A stretch of DNA of 6,322 nucleotides from Bacteroidia bacterium (GCA_030431945.1 JAUIIF010000282.1:1-6322); one strand, 5' to 3'; positions 1 to 6,322 are shown, counted from the first letter of the stretch. Notes: generated by a model not told the origin, from the sequence alone. A program made the numbers and translations.

Positions 1-45
1 CGCCCGAAGCGCCCCTTAGCAAAAACCTGAATTTTAGAACTGGCT

Positions 46-67
46 GGGTATTTTGCTGTGCATACCC
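46..67. repeat. Short inverted repeat in the upstream gene-free stretch
   Basis: GGGTAT (46-51) and ATACCC (62-67) are perfect 6-base arms around a 10-base spacer. They could form a weak hairpin at the end of a transcript entering from the left, or mean nothing. No T-run follows on the + strand. Apart from this, positions 1-160 contain no open frame with a plausible start and no recognisable RNA. A TATCTTAG at 106-113 resembles the Bacteroidetes -7 element TAnnTTTG with one mismatch, but I see no TTG at the expected -33 spacing. Confidence 0.3.
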
Positions 68-160
68 TGATTTGCACCTGCGGCCGCGCCGGCTGACTTT
101 TTGCTTATCTTAGTGACTAATATCAAGATTAACGTCTAAACCACCGAAACCAACCATATT

Positions 161-847
161 ATGCAAATGAAAGACTTACTATTTTCGCTTACTTTCATGC
201 TCTTACTCGTGCTGGCGGGAAGCCAGGTCGTTTCCGCGCAGGTTACCAGCCAGCGGATGACCATGAGCCGTGGCAGCAACGATGCGCTGATTCTGGAACT
301 ACCGACAGCCGAAGAGAAACTGGTGGCTAAGTTGTGGCCGGATTGGCTCAAGGACAACTACAAAGTGAAGACCAAAAAGGTCCGGAAAACTAAAAACGAA
401 CTGGAGCACCTGAACTTCTCCATTCCCGGCGTCAGCACCGGCGGCAAAGTAGATATGTACAGTGCGATCCGCACTTCTGGCGGTGGCAGTGAACTTACCA
501 TCTGGATTGCTACTCCGGATGGATACATCAGCCCGGAACTGGGAAGTGACCGCTACATCGAAGCAGAAAAAATGTTGATGCGCTTTGCCCTGGCGGTAAG
601 TCGCGAGCAAATTCAGCTGCAGGTAGAGGAAGAAGAGAAAGCCCTCAAAGAGCTGGAGAAAGATCTGGAGCGCATCCGTAAGGACAAAGAAAAGCTGGAA
701 CAGGATATTGTTGATGCCGAGCGCGCCATAGAAAAGGCCCGGAGCGACATTGAAAACAACCTCGGGGAGCAGGATGCTAAAGCGAGAGAAATCGAAGCAC
801 AGATAGAAAAAATCGAAGCAACCAAGCGAAAGCTGAAAGATTTCTAA
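161..847 (+). CDS. Exported coiled-coil protein of unknown function
   Basis: This encodes a 228-residue protein that I cannot assign to a named family. Residues 1-26 form a signal peptide: a short polar N-terminus with K4, a hydrophobic core at about 6-20, and a VSA-Q cleavage site after A26. There is no lipobox cysteine, and the protein has no cysteine at all, so a soluble periplasmic product is most likely. Residues 40-145 look like a small globular domain, with alternating charged and hydrophobic segments and a Gly-rich turn near 106-110. Residues about 146-226 are almost entirely Glu, Lys, Arg, Leu and Ile in heptad-like order, a long charged coiled coil that should oligomerise or act as a spacer. 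The start at 161 is chosen for the intact signal peptide; the in-frame ATG at 167 (M3) would serve equally well. No Shine-Dalgarno is visible. The gene appears monocistronic, with a strong hairpin just downstream. It may belong to a conserved Bacteroidota family of unknown role, which is inference. Confidence 0.87.
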   Translation: MQMKDLLFSLTFMLLLVLAGSQVVSAQVTSQRMTMSRGSNDALILELPTAEEKLVAKLWPDWLKDNYKVKTKKVRKTKNELEHLNFSIPGVSTGGKVDMYSAIRTSGGGSELTIWIATPDGYISPELGSDRYIEAEKMLMRFALAVSREQIQLQVEEEEKALKELEKDLERIRKDKEKLEQDIVDAERAIEKARSDIENNLGEQDAKAREIEAQIEKIEATKRKLKDF

Positions 848-854
848 ACGAACG

Positions 855-869
855 GGCAGGATTACTGCC
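855..869 (+). repeat. Small hairpin after the coiled-coil gene
   Basis: GGCAG (855-859) and CTGCC (865-869) flank a 5-base loop a few bases beyond the stop codon, immediately before the much stronger hairpin at 877-912. It may contribute to transcript-end structure. Confidence 0.35.
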
Positions 870-876
870 GCATTTG

Positions 877-912
877 CCTTCGCCCAAACCATGTTGATGG
901 TTTGGGCGAAGG
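877..912. terminator. Perfect 16-bp hairpin, probable terminator
   Basis: CCTTCGCCCAAACCAT (877-892) and its exact reverse complement (897-912) flank the 4-base loop GTTG. This is the strongest secondary structure in the window and lies 29 bases after the stop of the exported coiled-coil gene. The tract after it on the + strand is TCCTTTAAG, a weak T-tract, and the minus-strand side has none. It is therefore either a terminator of the weak-tract kind, a 3'-end stabiliser, or a copy of a dispersed palindromic repeat. The position between two co-directional genes favours a terminator. Confidence 0.7.
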
Positions 913-1035
913 TCCTTTAAGACATAAAGAATATCAATAACGTACACTTGGCGCCAGGGGGCTTTCCTTCTGCTGCAGGGAAAAGTTATTGCAACCGTAG
1001 ATCACTCATTTTAAATTAAACAACTCCTACATACT

Positions 1036-1866
1036 ATGGATCAGATTAACGAATGGATTGAAGAACTGATGACTCCTGAAAACCAGGCCACCATGGTGGG
1101 CTACGTCGTCAACATCGCCATTGCTTTGCTTATCATCCTCATTGGCTTCTGGGTGGCGAACCGGCTGACGAAAGCCATTGGCAAACAGATGGAAAACAGC
1201 AAGGTCGATCCTACCATCATTAATTTTGCTAAATCAGTAGTGGGTACCGGCCTGAAAATACTGGTAGTACTCGTGGCCGCCGGCCAGGTAGGTATTGAAG
1301 CGACCAGTTTCGTGGCCATCCTGGCGGCGATGGGCTTCGCGATCGGGCTGGCCCTGCAAGGGACGCTCGGCCATTTCGCAAGTGGAGTGCTCCTGCTGTT
1401 CTTCCGCCCCTACAAAGTGGGGGATCTGGTGGAGATTGGCGGCGGCCAGACGGGCACCGTCAAGGAGCTCGGCATCTTCAATACGGTACTGGCAACCCTT
1501 GACAACAAAAAAGTCATTGTCCCCAACGGCACCGTATCCAGTAATATCATTACCAACATCAGCGGGCAGGGAATAATCGGCGTAGAACTGACCTACGGCA
1601 TCGGGTACAACGATTCAATTGATAAAGCCCGGGAGGTAATTCTCGCCGTTGGCGAGGCGTGCCCCTGGATCCTGGACGACCCGAAGCAAGGTGTCGTCGT
1701 CGCCGAGCACGGCGACAGTTCGGTCAACCTGGCCACCCGCCCATTCTGTAAGAGTGAGCATTACTGGGATACTTTCTTTTACATGCAGGAGCACGTGAAG
1801 AAGGCGTTTGACCGCGAAGGTATCAGCATTCCGTTCCCGCAGCGGGATGTACATATGGTGAAGTAA
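1036..1866 (+). CDS. mscS: Small-conductance mechanosensitive channel, MscS family
   Basis: This encodes a 276-residue inner-membrane channel that opens under membrane tension to release solutes during hypo-osmotic shock; MscS works as a homoheptamer. Length and layout match E. coli MscS (286 residues). TM1 is at about 21-43 and TM2 at about 64-86. The pore-lining TM3 is at about 89-122, with the small-residue rhythm A98, G100, A102, G104, A106 and the Q108-G109 kink. The family signature FRPYKVGD (123-130) leads into the beta domain, with VPNG at 162-165. An alpha/beta C-terminal domain ends in ISIPFPQRDVH (263-273), closely like the E. coli end (ISFPYPQMDVN). By alignment, the E. coli pore-seal Leu105 is Phe101 here and Gly101 is Ala97; Phe at the seal position is, as I recall, common in homologues. 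No extra N-terminal domains are present, so this is the minimal MscS type rather than MscK/YbdG-like. ATG 1036 is the only start leaving all three helices intact; no Shine-Dalgarno is seen. The preceding 50 bases are AT-rich and may hold its promoter. Confidence 0.97.
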   Translation: MDQINEWIEELMTPENQATMVGYVVNIAIALLIILIGFWVANRLTKAIGKQMENSKVDPTIINFAKSVVGTGLKILVVLVAAGQVGIEATSFVAILAAMGFAIGLALQGTLGHFASGVLLLFFRPYKVGDLVEIGGGQTGTVKELGIFNTVLATLDNKKVIVPNGTVSSNIITNISGQGIIGVELTYGIGYNDSIDKAREVILAVGEACPWILDDPKQGVVVAEHGDSSVNLATRPFCKSEHYWDTFFYMQEHVKKAFDREGISIPFPQRDVHMVK

Positions 1867-1937
1867 AAAGGGGTACCGGTTGGCGGGAAAGTAACCACTC
1901 CGGCTTAGGTGTAGCATAAGCTGATTACCTCATCCTG

Positions 1938-2741
1938 CTAACTAAAATGCCTGATCATCCTGATCTCCTCTTCACTTAAGTAGCGATAAAAGCCGCGGGG
2001 CAGGTCCTTTTTTGTCAGCCCCGCCAGGTAGACCCGGTCGAGCAGCTCGACCGTGTAGCCCAGGTGCTCAAAGGCGCGACGTACGATCCGGTTACGGCCG
2101 ATATGAATCTGGAGGGCGACCGTTAAGGGGTCGCCCGCTTTTGCGTAGCGTACCCAGTCTACCGCAAAAGGGCCGTCGTCCAGGTCGTAACCGACTTCCA
2201 TCTGCGCCAGGTCCATGGGCGTAAAGGGCTTGTCGAGGGTAGCGTGATAAATCTTGCTGACTTCGTGGCTGGGGTGCGTTAAGCGCTTGGCAGCGTCACC
2301 GTCGTTGGTGATGAGTAAGAGCCCCGTCGTTTCCCGATCCAGCCGGCCAACGGGGAAAAGCCGGTAATTTTCGAGGGCGGGGTCGGCGAGCAGGTCCATG
2401 ACCGTCGTCCGGTCGTGCTCATCGGAAGTGGTGGTGATGACGTTTTTGGGCTTGTTGAGCAGGACGTAAACGAACTGTTCGTCCGGGCTGACGATTTTAT
2501 CCTTGAAGGAGATTTTATCACCTTCCTTTACCTGGTAGGCCGGGTTATTTTCCGTCTCCCCGTTCACTTTTACCAGGCCGGCCTTGACCATGTCACCGCA
2601 CTGGCGGCGGCTGGCGACGCCGGAGTGGGCAAGGTATTTATTCAGCCGCATCCCGATGATGGAGTCGGCAGATCGATCACGTCCGGGCGGCTTACCGGAA
2701 TTACGAGCCTGTGAGCGTTGAAATCGACGGGGCTTCTTCAT
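1938..2741 (-). CDS. rRNA pseudouridine synthase, RsuA/RluB family
   Basis: This encodes a 267-residue enzyme that isomerises a specific uridine of ribosomal RNA to pseudouridine. Residues 1-30 form a basic, Pro/Arg/Lys-rich leader. An S4 RNA-binding domain follows (about 31-78, starting MRLNKYLAHSGVASRR). The catalytic domain begins at VLLNKP (93-98), carries the signature GRLDRETTG (132-140) with catalytic Asp135 (codon at 2337-2339), and continues LLLITNDG. RNRIVRR (216-222) and a conserved C-terminal region follow. GRLD with LL.TNDG and an N-terminal S4 domain places it in the RsuA/RluB/RluE/RluF group rather than RluA or TruB; RluB-like (23S rRNA) is the likeliest subtype, unproven. The frame stays open upstream to an ATG at 2858, but those extra 39 residues look random and run into the structured gap, so ATG 2741 is chosen; ATG 2651 (MRLNKYL) would give the bare S4 start. 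TACCTTTC on the minus strand (2772-2765) resembles the -7 element and would give a short leader. The gene converges on mscS with 71 bases between stops. Confidence 0.94.
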   Translation of the reverse strand: MKKPRRFQRSQARNSGKPPGRDRSADSIIGMRLNKYLAHSGVASRRQCGDMVKAGLVKVNGETENNPAYQVKEGDKISFKDKIVSPDEQFVYVLLNKPKNVITTTSDEHDRTTVMDLLADPALENYRLFPVGRLDRETTGLLLITNDGDAAKRLTHPSHEVSKIYHATLDKPFTPMDLAQMEVGYDLDDGPFAVDWVRYAKAGDPLTVALQIHIGRNRIVRRAFEHLGYTVELLDRVYLAGLTKKDLPRGFYRYLSEEEIRMIRHFS

Positions 2742-3044
2742 GGGCAGAATACTGAGATGAAGGCGAAAGGTACTGCTTGATGACCCATACGCGTGCGGGT
2801 TCCCGGTGTATAATCTCGGTAATCCGAGCGCGCACGGCCGTCGTAATGCGAGGAACAAGCAGGTGCGTACGGTGAGCAGCCCGGCAGTAAACCTGCCCTT
2901 CGGCGGAAACTTATGTAGTAGCCAGGCCTGCAGTCGGCCTCCGCACGGCTTACGTGGTGGTTCCCTTATCCGTAATGGCGTAGTCCGGGGGGGACTTTCT
3001 ATCGGTTACGCCCGGAGAAAAAGGGAGCAGGAGTTGTCAAGAAA
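2742..3044. other. Gene-free, structure-rich spacer; possible ncRNA or leader
   Basis: This stretch between the divergent pseudouridine synthase and surface-protein genes holds no convincing gene. From about 2790 to 3020 it is GC-rich and crowded with short perfect inverted repeats: CTCGG/CCGAG (2815-2828), GCAGGT/ACCTGC (2859-2896), GGCAG/CTGCC (2883-2897), AGGCC/GGCCT (2924-2940), TTACG/CGTAA (2950-2975), AGTCC/GGACT around five G (2982-2996) and GGCGTA/TACGCC (2977-3012). CGTGCG (2792-2797) can pair with either of two CGCACG copies (2831-2836, 2942-2947). Such density suggests a transcribed structured RNA or a long 5' leader of the downstream gene. I compared it from memory with RNase P RNA, tmRNA, 6S, SRP RNA and common riboswitches and could not match it. 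GC-rich DNA forms short inverted repeats by chance, so this is only a candidate. Confidence 0.35.
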
Positions 3045-3063
3045 TGTAACTTAAAAAGTTACA
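3045..3063. promoter_or_regulatory. Perfect 19-base dyad, candidate operator
   Basis: TGTAACTT (3045-3052), spacer AAA, then AAGTTACA (3056-3063) form a perfect 8-bp inverted repeat. It lies 71 bases upstream of the start codon of the large secreted protein gene and directly before an AT-rich promoter-like stretch. A further GTTACA occurs at 3087-3092, one half-site 29 bases after the one at 3058-3063. There is no T-run on either side, so a terminator is less likely than a binding site for a dimeric regulator. Which regulator is unknown. Confidence 0.45.
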
Positions 3064-3092
3064 CAATTGTATAAATTATTTATTTGGTTACA
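3063..3092 (+). promoter_or_regulatory. AT-rich promoter candidate for the surface-protein gene
   Basis: Sharply AT-rich DNA follows the GC-rich spacer. TTTATTTG at 3079-3086 matches the Bacteroidetes -7 consensus TAnnTTTG at five of six fixed bases. This would place transcription start near 3092 and leave a leader of about 40 bases. A TTG at the usual -33 distance is missing; the nearest bases are GTTAC. The 8-base palindrome ACAATTGT (3063-3070) also lies here. The -33 gap keeps confidence low. Confidence 0.35.
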
Positions 3093-3133
3093 TCGTGCTA
3101 AATGCATTACCTTGCAGCACAATCAACACCTGC

Positions 3134-6100
3134 ATGAGAACGCTAACCCTCTTATCCTTCCTTCTCCTCGCCTCTATCGGAGAAATTTACGCCCAGTGGC
3201 AACCAGTCAACGGACCAGACGGGACAAACGCCCGCAAGGTGGTACAAAGCGGCAATTCCCTACTGGCCGTAACTACCGGGGGGCTTTACCGCAGTGCGGA
3301 CGGTGGCGCGCAATGGCAGTCGGTTCTTACCGGCCCCCTGGCCCGAACTTCTGTCTCCAACCTCGAGGCCGATGGCCTCAACCTGATGATTCGCGTCCTC
3401 AATCAGGAGTCGGGAAATTATGACCTGTTGATTTCTGGCGACGGTGGCTACCACTGGCGCCCCATCACCCTTTCCAGCAGGATCAACAACACTTTCAGGG
3501 GAATGGCCTTCAACGGGCGGGAAATAATCTACCGCGACAGCCGGCAGGCCTACCTCTCTTACGACGCCGGGGAAAACTGGACTACCCTCAGCAGCAGCCG
3601 CCTGCCCATTATTCCCAACTCTTTTTATGCGCAGGGTGGCTCGTTTTACGTAACCAGTAGCAATGGTCAGCTTTTTCGATCCGCTGATCCGGAAAATGAA
3701 GGCTGGGAAGAACTTCCGTTCCCGATAGCTTCCACGCTTCCGGCCAGGCTACTGGTACACGGCGATACTTTGCTGGCCGGCGAGCTCAACCGTGCTGTTT
3801 ACTACAGCCACGATGATGGACAGAACTGGACGGAAGCCACCGGTATTGAAAATTTTGACGTTTATAATGAAGGGTTCTGGCAAGCTAACGGCAACTTCTA
3901 CGCCCTTGATGATGATAACCTTTTTCGCTCGGAAGATGGCGGGATGACCTGGACGGCCACCACCGGCAACAGGGATATCTTCAATGACGTGACGCCCGCG
4001 GCGGGCGGCCTTTTTCTCCTCAAATCCGGAGAAATTTACTTTTCTACAGATGAAGGCATTAGCCTTACGGCCAAAAACGCAGGCATTAACGGCAGTACCA
4101 TCTACCATTGGGAAGCCCAGGGAAATGGCCTGACCTACTACCATAACGGACGCAAGCTTTATCACGGAAGTTACGGAGAACGGACGGTCTCCCTAGACTC
4201 CTCCCTGGCTTTTGCGGGGACACAGATGAACGAAATGCTGGCCGCCCCGGACGATTACGTGTACTACATCATCAACGGAGTCGGTTCGCAAACGAACGAT
4301 GTGTACCGGGTTTCACCCACGGGTGAGCAAACACATATTCTTACCGCCACGAACCAGCCCTGGCTGGCCAGTGACCACCTCGAGTACGCAGATGGCAAAC
4401 TCTTCTATTTCGGTAATGGTTTGGAGCAATTTTCCACAGACCGTGGAGATACCTGGCAATCCCAGCGTGATCTGTACCCCCGTGCATTCAGCGATTTCGC
4501 CCGTTATGAAGACGCGGTTTTTACCATAGCCAGCAGTGGTGTGAAGAGGAAAAAGGATGGGGCTGCCGAGTGGGAAGATGTGAATAACGGCCTGCAGCTG
4601 GAGGAATTTCCCATTGGAACCAATGGCCGGGATTGCCGGCTGATCAGCACCGAAGGCGCTCTTTTTGCCCTGCTTTCCCGCAGCAGCTCAGATTTTTATG
4701 ACATCTACGTTTCTAACGACGGCGGCGACAATTGGCAACTGACCGCCCAGGACCTGCCGCCAATTATTTACCCCTACAGCAATGCCCCTCCCGGCGTTAA
4801 AGAAATTGTTGCCGTCGGTGGCTACCACCTGCTGGCTGCCCGGGATGTCGGCGTGGCGATTTCGAACGACCAGGGCCGTAACTGGACCCTCTTTAACGGA
4901 AATCTGCCGACAGACCGGGTGGAAGAACTCCACCTCGTCAACGGCAAAGTAGTGGTGTCTACCTTCAGAAACGGATTGTGGGAGCTTGATCCCGCCAGTA
5001 TTCAACTACGGCAGGTAACGGGCACCGTTTTCCTGGATGAAAATGCCGACGGCAGCCCCGATGCAGGAGAACCGGGATTACCCAACGTAAAACTGGTACT
5101 GGAAAATGGGGAGGACCTCTCCTTCACCGGTCCCACCGGAAATTACCAGTTGCTTTTTCGCAATGACGGGGACTTTGGTCCGGAGATCAATAATCCTTAT
5201 TTCACCGCAGCTCCTGCCAGTCGTAATACCACCACTGCGGATACCCTTCACTTTGGCTTACAGCTCACCACCGAGGTTAATGACCTGCGCGTCGGTCTGG
5301 AAACCGATAATGTCCATCGCCCCGGCTTCAGCAACCGGTATTACCTCCGTTACGAGAACCGGGCGGCAGCTACGGAGCAAGTCATTCTTACCCTGGCACA
5401 CGATCCATTGCTGCACTATGATGGTGCCAACCGTGCGCCTGACCTGGTGGAAAGCAATACGATAACGTATAATTTGGGAGAGCTGGCACCACTGGAAACC
5501 GGCCTTATCGTTCTCCACTTCACCGTGCCGGCTGACGCGCAGTTGGGGACCGTCCTCAGTTCCGTAGCCACCATCAGCAGTACGGCGGTAACAGAATTCG
5601 AACCGGGAGACAACGTTGCTACTTTAATGGATGGCCTGGTCGGGGCTTTTGATCCTAACGACATTGCGGTGGACGAAACCATTCTCTCACCAGCGATGGT
5701 CCGAAACGAACAGGTCTTGCACTACCGCATCCGCTTCCAGAATACGGGGACTTACCCTGCGGAAACGGTGGTGGTCCGCAATGACATTGACCCCGGGCTG
5801 GTGATCAGCAGTATTAAAAACGTGGTGACGAGCCACCCCTACGAAATCGTGGTGGAAGGAGACCGGACGCTGGCGTTCGTTTTTAACGACATCCAACTTG
5901 CGGATAGTACGCGCGACGAAGCCGCCAGCCATGGTTTCATTACTTACGAGATGGTCGTTAGCGAGGCGCTGGTGCCGGGCGATAGCCTCTTTAATCAGGC
6001 CGCCATTTACTTCGATTTTAATGAACCGGTGATCACCAATACCGTCGCTACGGTAATCGAAGTCCCGGATGCTACCCGGGCCCCCTGGCGCCAGTTATCG

Positions 6101-6322
6101 GCCCTGGCCTTCCCCAATCCGGTACTGCGCGGAGCGGAGCTTTCGCTGGTCATTGATGGTCCGGCCGGTACCCTGGTGGTTTTTGATCAGCTGGGGCGTC
6201 AGGTACGTGCACTGCGGTCTTTCCACCCGGCAACCGACCGGCTGCAGACGGAACAACTCGCGCCCGGGGTGTATTTTCTGCAGTTTGTCAGTCCGGCCGG
6301 CAGGGTGGGCGTAAAGCTGCTC
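3134..6322 (+). CDS. Secreted T9SS-sorted multi-domain Asp-box propeller protein (3' end cut by window)
   Basis: The frame is open from ATG 3134 to the window edge (1063 codons). Residues 1-20 are a Sec signal peptide, cleaved at IYA-Q. Asp-box (S-x-D-x-G-x-x-W) blade hairpins occur at 54, 101, 142, 225, 266, 304 (W replaced by L), 434, 527 and 577, with degenerate ones near 183, 344, 394 and 473, so 30-620 is one or two BNR/sialidase-like beta-propellers. Residues 628-680 resemble an SdrD-B domain with a calcium-loop-like series D635, N637, D639, D643, E646. About 718-832 is a DUF11-like Ig fold. DUF7619-like follows, from FDPND (839-843) through RFQNTGT (867-873) to YFDFNEP (959-965). The T9SS type A sorting domain starts at FPNP (993-996) and contains LGR (1020-1022) and LAPGVYFL (1042-1049), ending at KLL. 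The product should cross the outer membrane by T9SS and be attached or released at the surface. No catalytic residues are recognised, so substrate binding or adhesion is the cautious reading. No stop is seen, but only a few residues should be missing. No Shine-Dalgarno is seen. Confidence 0.95.
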   Translation, partial: MRTLTLLSFLLLASIGEIYAQWQPVNGPDGTNARKVVQSGNSLLAVTTGGLYRSADGGAQWQSVLTGPLARTSVSNLEADGLNLMIRVLNQESGNYDLLISGDGGYHWRPITLSSRINNTFRGMAFNGREIIYRDSRQAYLSYDAGENWTTLSSSRLPIIPNSFYAQGGSFYVTSSNGQLFRSADPENEGWEELPFPIASTLPARLLVHGDTLLAGELNRAVYYSHDDGQNWTEATGIENFDVYNEGFWQANGNFYALDDDNLFRSEDGGMTWTATTGNRDIFNDVTPAAGGLFLLKSGEIYFSTDEGISLTAKNAGINGSTIYHWEAQGNGLTYYHNGRKLYHGSYGERTVSLDSSLAFAGTQMNEMLAAPDDYVYYIINGVGSQTNDVYRVSPTGEQTHILTATNQPWLASDHLEYADGKLFYFGNGLEQFSTDRGDTWQSQRDLYPRAFSDFARYEDAVFTIASSGVKRKKDGAAEWEDVNNGLQLEEFPIGTNGRDCRLISTEGALFALLSRSSSDFYDIYVSNDGGDNWQLTAQDLPPIIYPYSNAPPGVKEIVAVGGYHLLAARDVGVAISNDQGRNWTLFNGNLPTDRVEELHLVNGKVVVSTFRNGLWELDPASIQLRQVTGTVFLDENADGSPDAGEPGLPNVKLVLENGEDLSFTGPTGNYQLLFRNDGDFGPEINNPYFTAAPASRNTTTADTLHFGLQLTTEVNDLRVGLETDNVHRPGFSNRYYLRYENRAAATEQVILTLAHDPLLHYDGANRAPDLVESNTITYNLGELAPLETGLIVLHFTVPADAQLGTVLSSVATISSTAVTEFEPGDNVATLMDGLVGAFDPNDIAVDETILSPAMVRNEQVLHYRIRFQNTGTYPAETVVVRNDIDPGLVISSIKNVVTSHPYEIVVEGDRTLAFVFNDIQLADSTRDEAASHGFITYEMVVSEALVPGDSLFNQAAIYFDFNEPVITNTVATVIEVPDATRAPWRQLSALAFPNPVLRGAELSLVIDGPAGTLVVFDQLGRQVRALRSFHPATDRLQTEQLAPGVYFLQFVSPAGRVGVKLL

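Noticed and set aside
299..892. 197-codon minus-strand frame opposite the coiled-coil gene
   Set aside because: It is the antisense of a gene with a clean signal peptide and heptad pattern. Its Phe/Leu-rich composition is what reversing Glu/Lys-rich codons produces.
1295..1576. 93-codon + strand frame within mscS
   Set aside because: It is an alternative frame across the conserved MscS pore and beta domain, Trp/Ser/Arg-rich and without features.
1903..1921. GCTTA/TAAGC inverted repeat between the convergent mscS and pseudouridine synthase genes
   Set aside because: It has only a 5-bp AT-containing stem with a 9-base loop and no T-run on either side, too weak to call a terminator.
2742..2858. 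39-residue upstream extension of the pseudouridine synthase frame
   Set aside because: The extra residues resemble no S4-type enzyme and lack the basic leader character that begins at the ATG at 2741. Translation from there would also put the start inside the structured spacer.
2859..2880. Resemblance to SRP RNA domain IV (CAGG ... AGCAGC around a small loop)
   Set aside because: The loop is GUAC rather than GGAA, the stem around it contains G-G and U-U mismatches, and the flanking bases are not complementary, so the helix cannot form.
2806..3054. 82-codon + strand open frame in the spacer
   Set aside because: It is Arg/Gly/Ser-rich with no domain, hydrophobic core or membrane segment. It lies across the inverted repeats and ends inside the candidate operator. 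It is best explained as chance in GC-rich DNA.
3067..3423. 118-codon + strand frame overlapping the start of the large gene
   Set aside because: It is in a different frame, lacks a signal peptide or domain, and is rich in Arg, Pro and Gln. The competing frame from 3134 carries a signal peptide and the first Asp-box.
3749..5682. Several minus-strand and + strand frames of 70-140 codons (for example 3749-4165, 4688-5005, 5106-5465, 5416-5682)
   Set aside because: All lie inside the continuous frame of the large secreted protein, whose domains are recognisable throughout, so they are shadows.

Overview
The window looks like a chromosomal segment of a member of the Bacteroidota, probably a moderately GC-rich Saprospiria/Lewinella-type marine bacterium. 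The phylum call rests on a very large secreted protein ending in a type IX secretion (T9SS) type A sorting domain, a secretion system confined to the Bacteroidetes group. Supporting it are a DUF7619-like repeat domain common in these secreted proteins and start codons without recognisable Shine-Dalgarno sequences. The family-level placement is inference only.

Layout, left to right. Positions 1-160 hold no gene. 161-847 (+) encodes a small exported protein with a long charged C-terminal coiled coil, of unknown function. It is followed by a very strong perfect hairpin (877-912), probably the transcript end. 1036-1866 (+) encodes a small-conductance mechanosensitive channel (MscS family). Converging on it, 1938-2741 (-) encodes an rRNA pseudouridine synthase of the RsuA/RluB type. 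A 392-base gap (2742-3133) separates this gene from a divergent large gene. The gap contains a GC-rich stretch dense in short inverted repeats (about 2790-3020) and then an AT-rich promoter-like stretch with a perfect 19-base dyad. 3134-6322 (+) encodes a secreted protein of at least 1063 residues: signal peptide, many Asp-box (BNR) propeller blades, an SdrD-B-like domain, a DUF11-like and a DUF7619-like domain, then the T9SS sorting domain. Its reading frame is still open at the right edge, but the sorting domain is essentially complete, so only a few residues should be missing.

The four genes do not form an obvious pathway. Two are housekeeping or stress functions (osmotic release, ribosome modification), and two are exported proteins of uncertain role. 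There is no mobile element, CRISPR array, tRNA or rRNA, and nothing resembles a defence system. The least explained parts are the structured gap at 2742-3133, the coiled-coil protein and the large surface protein.
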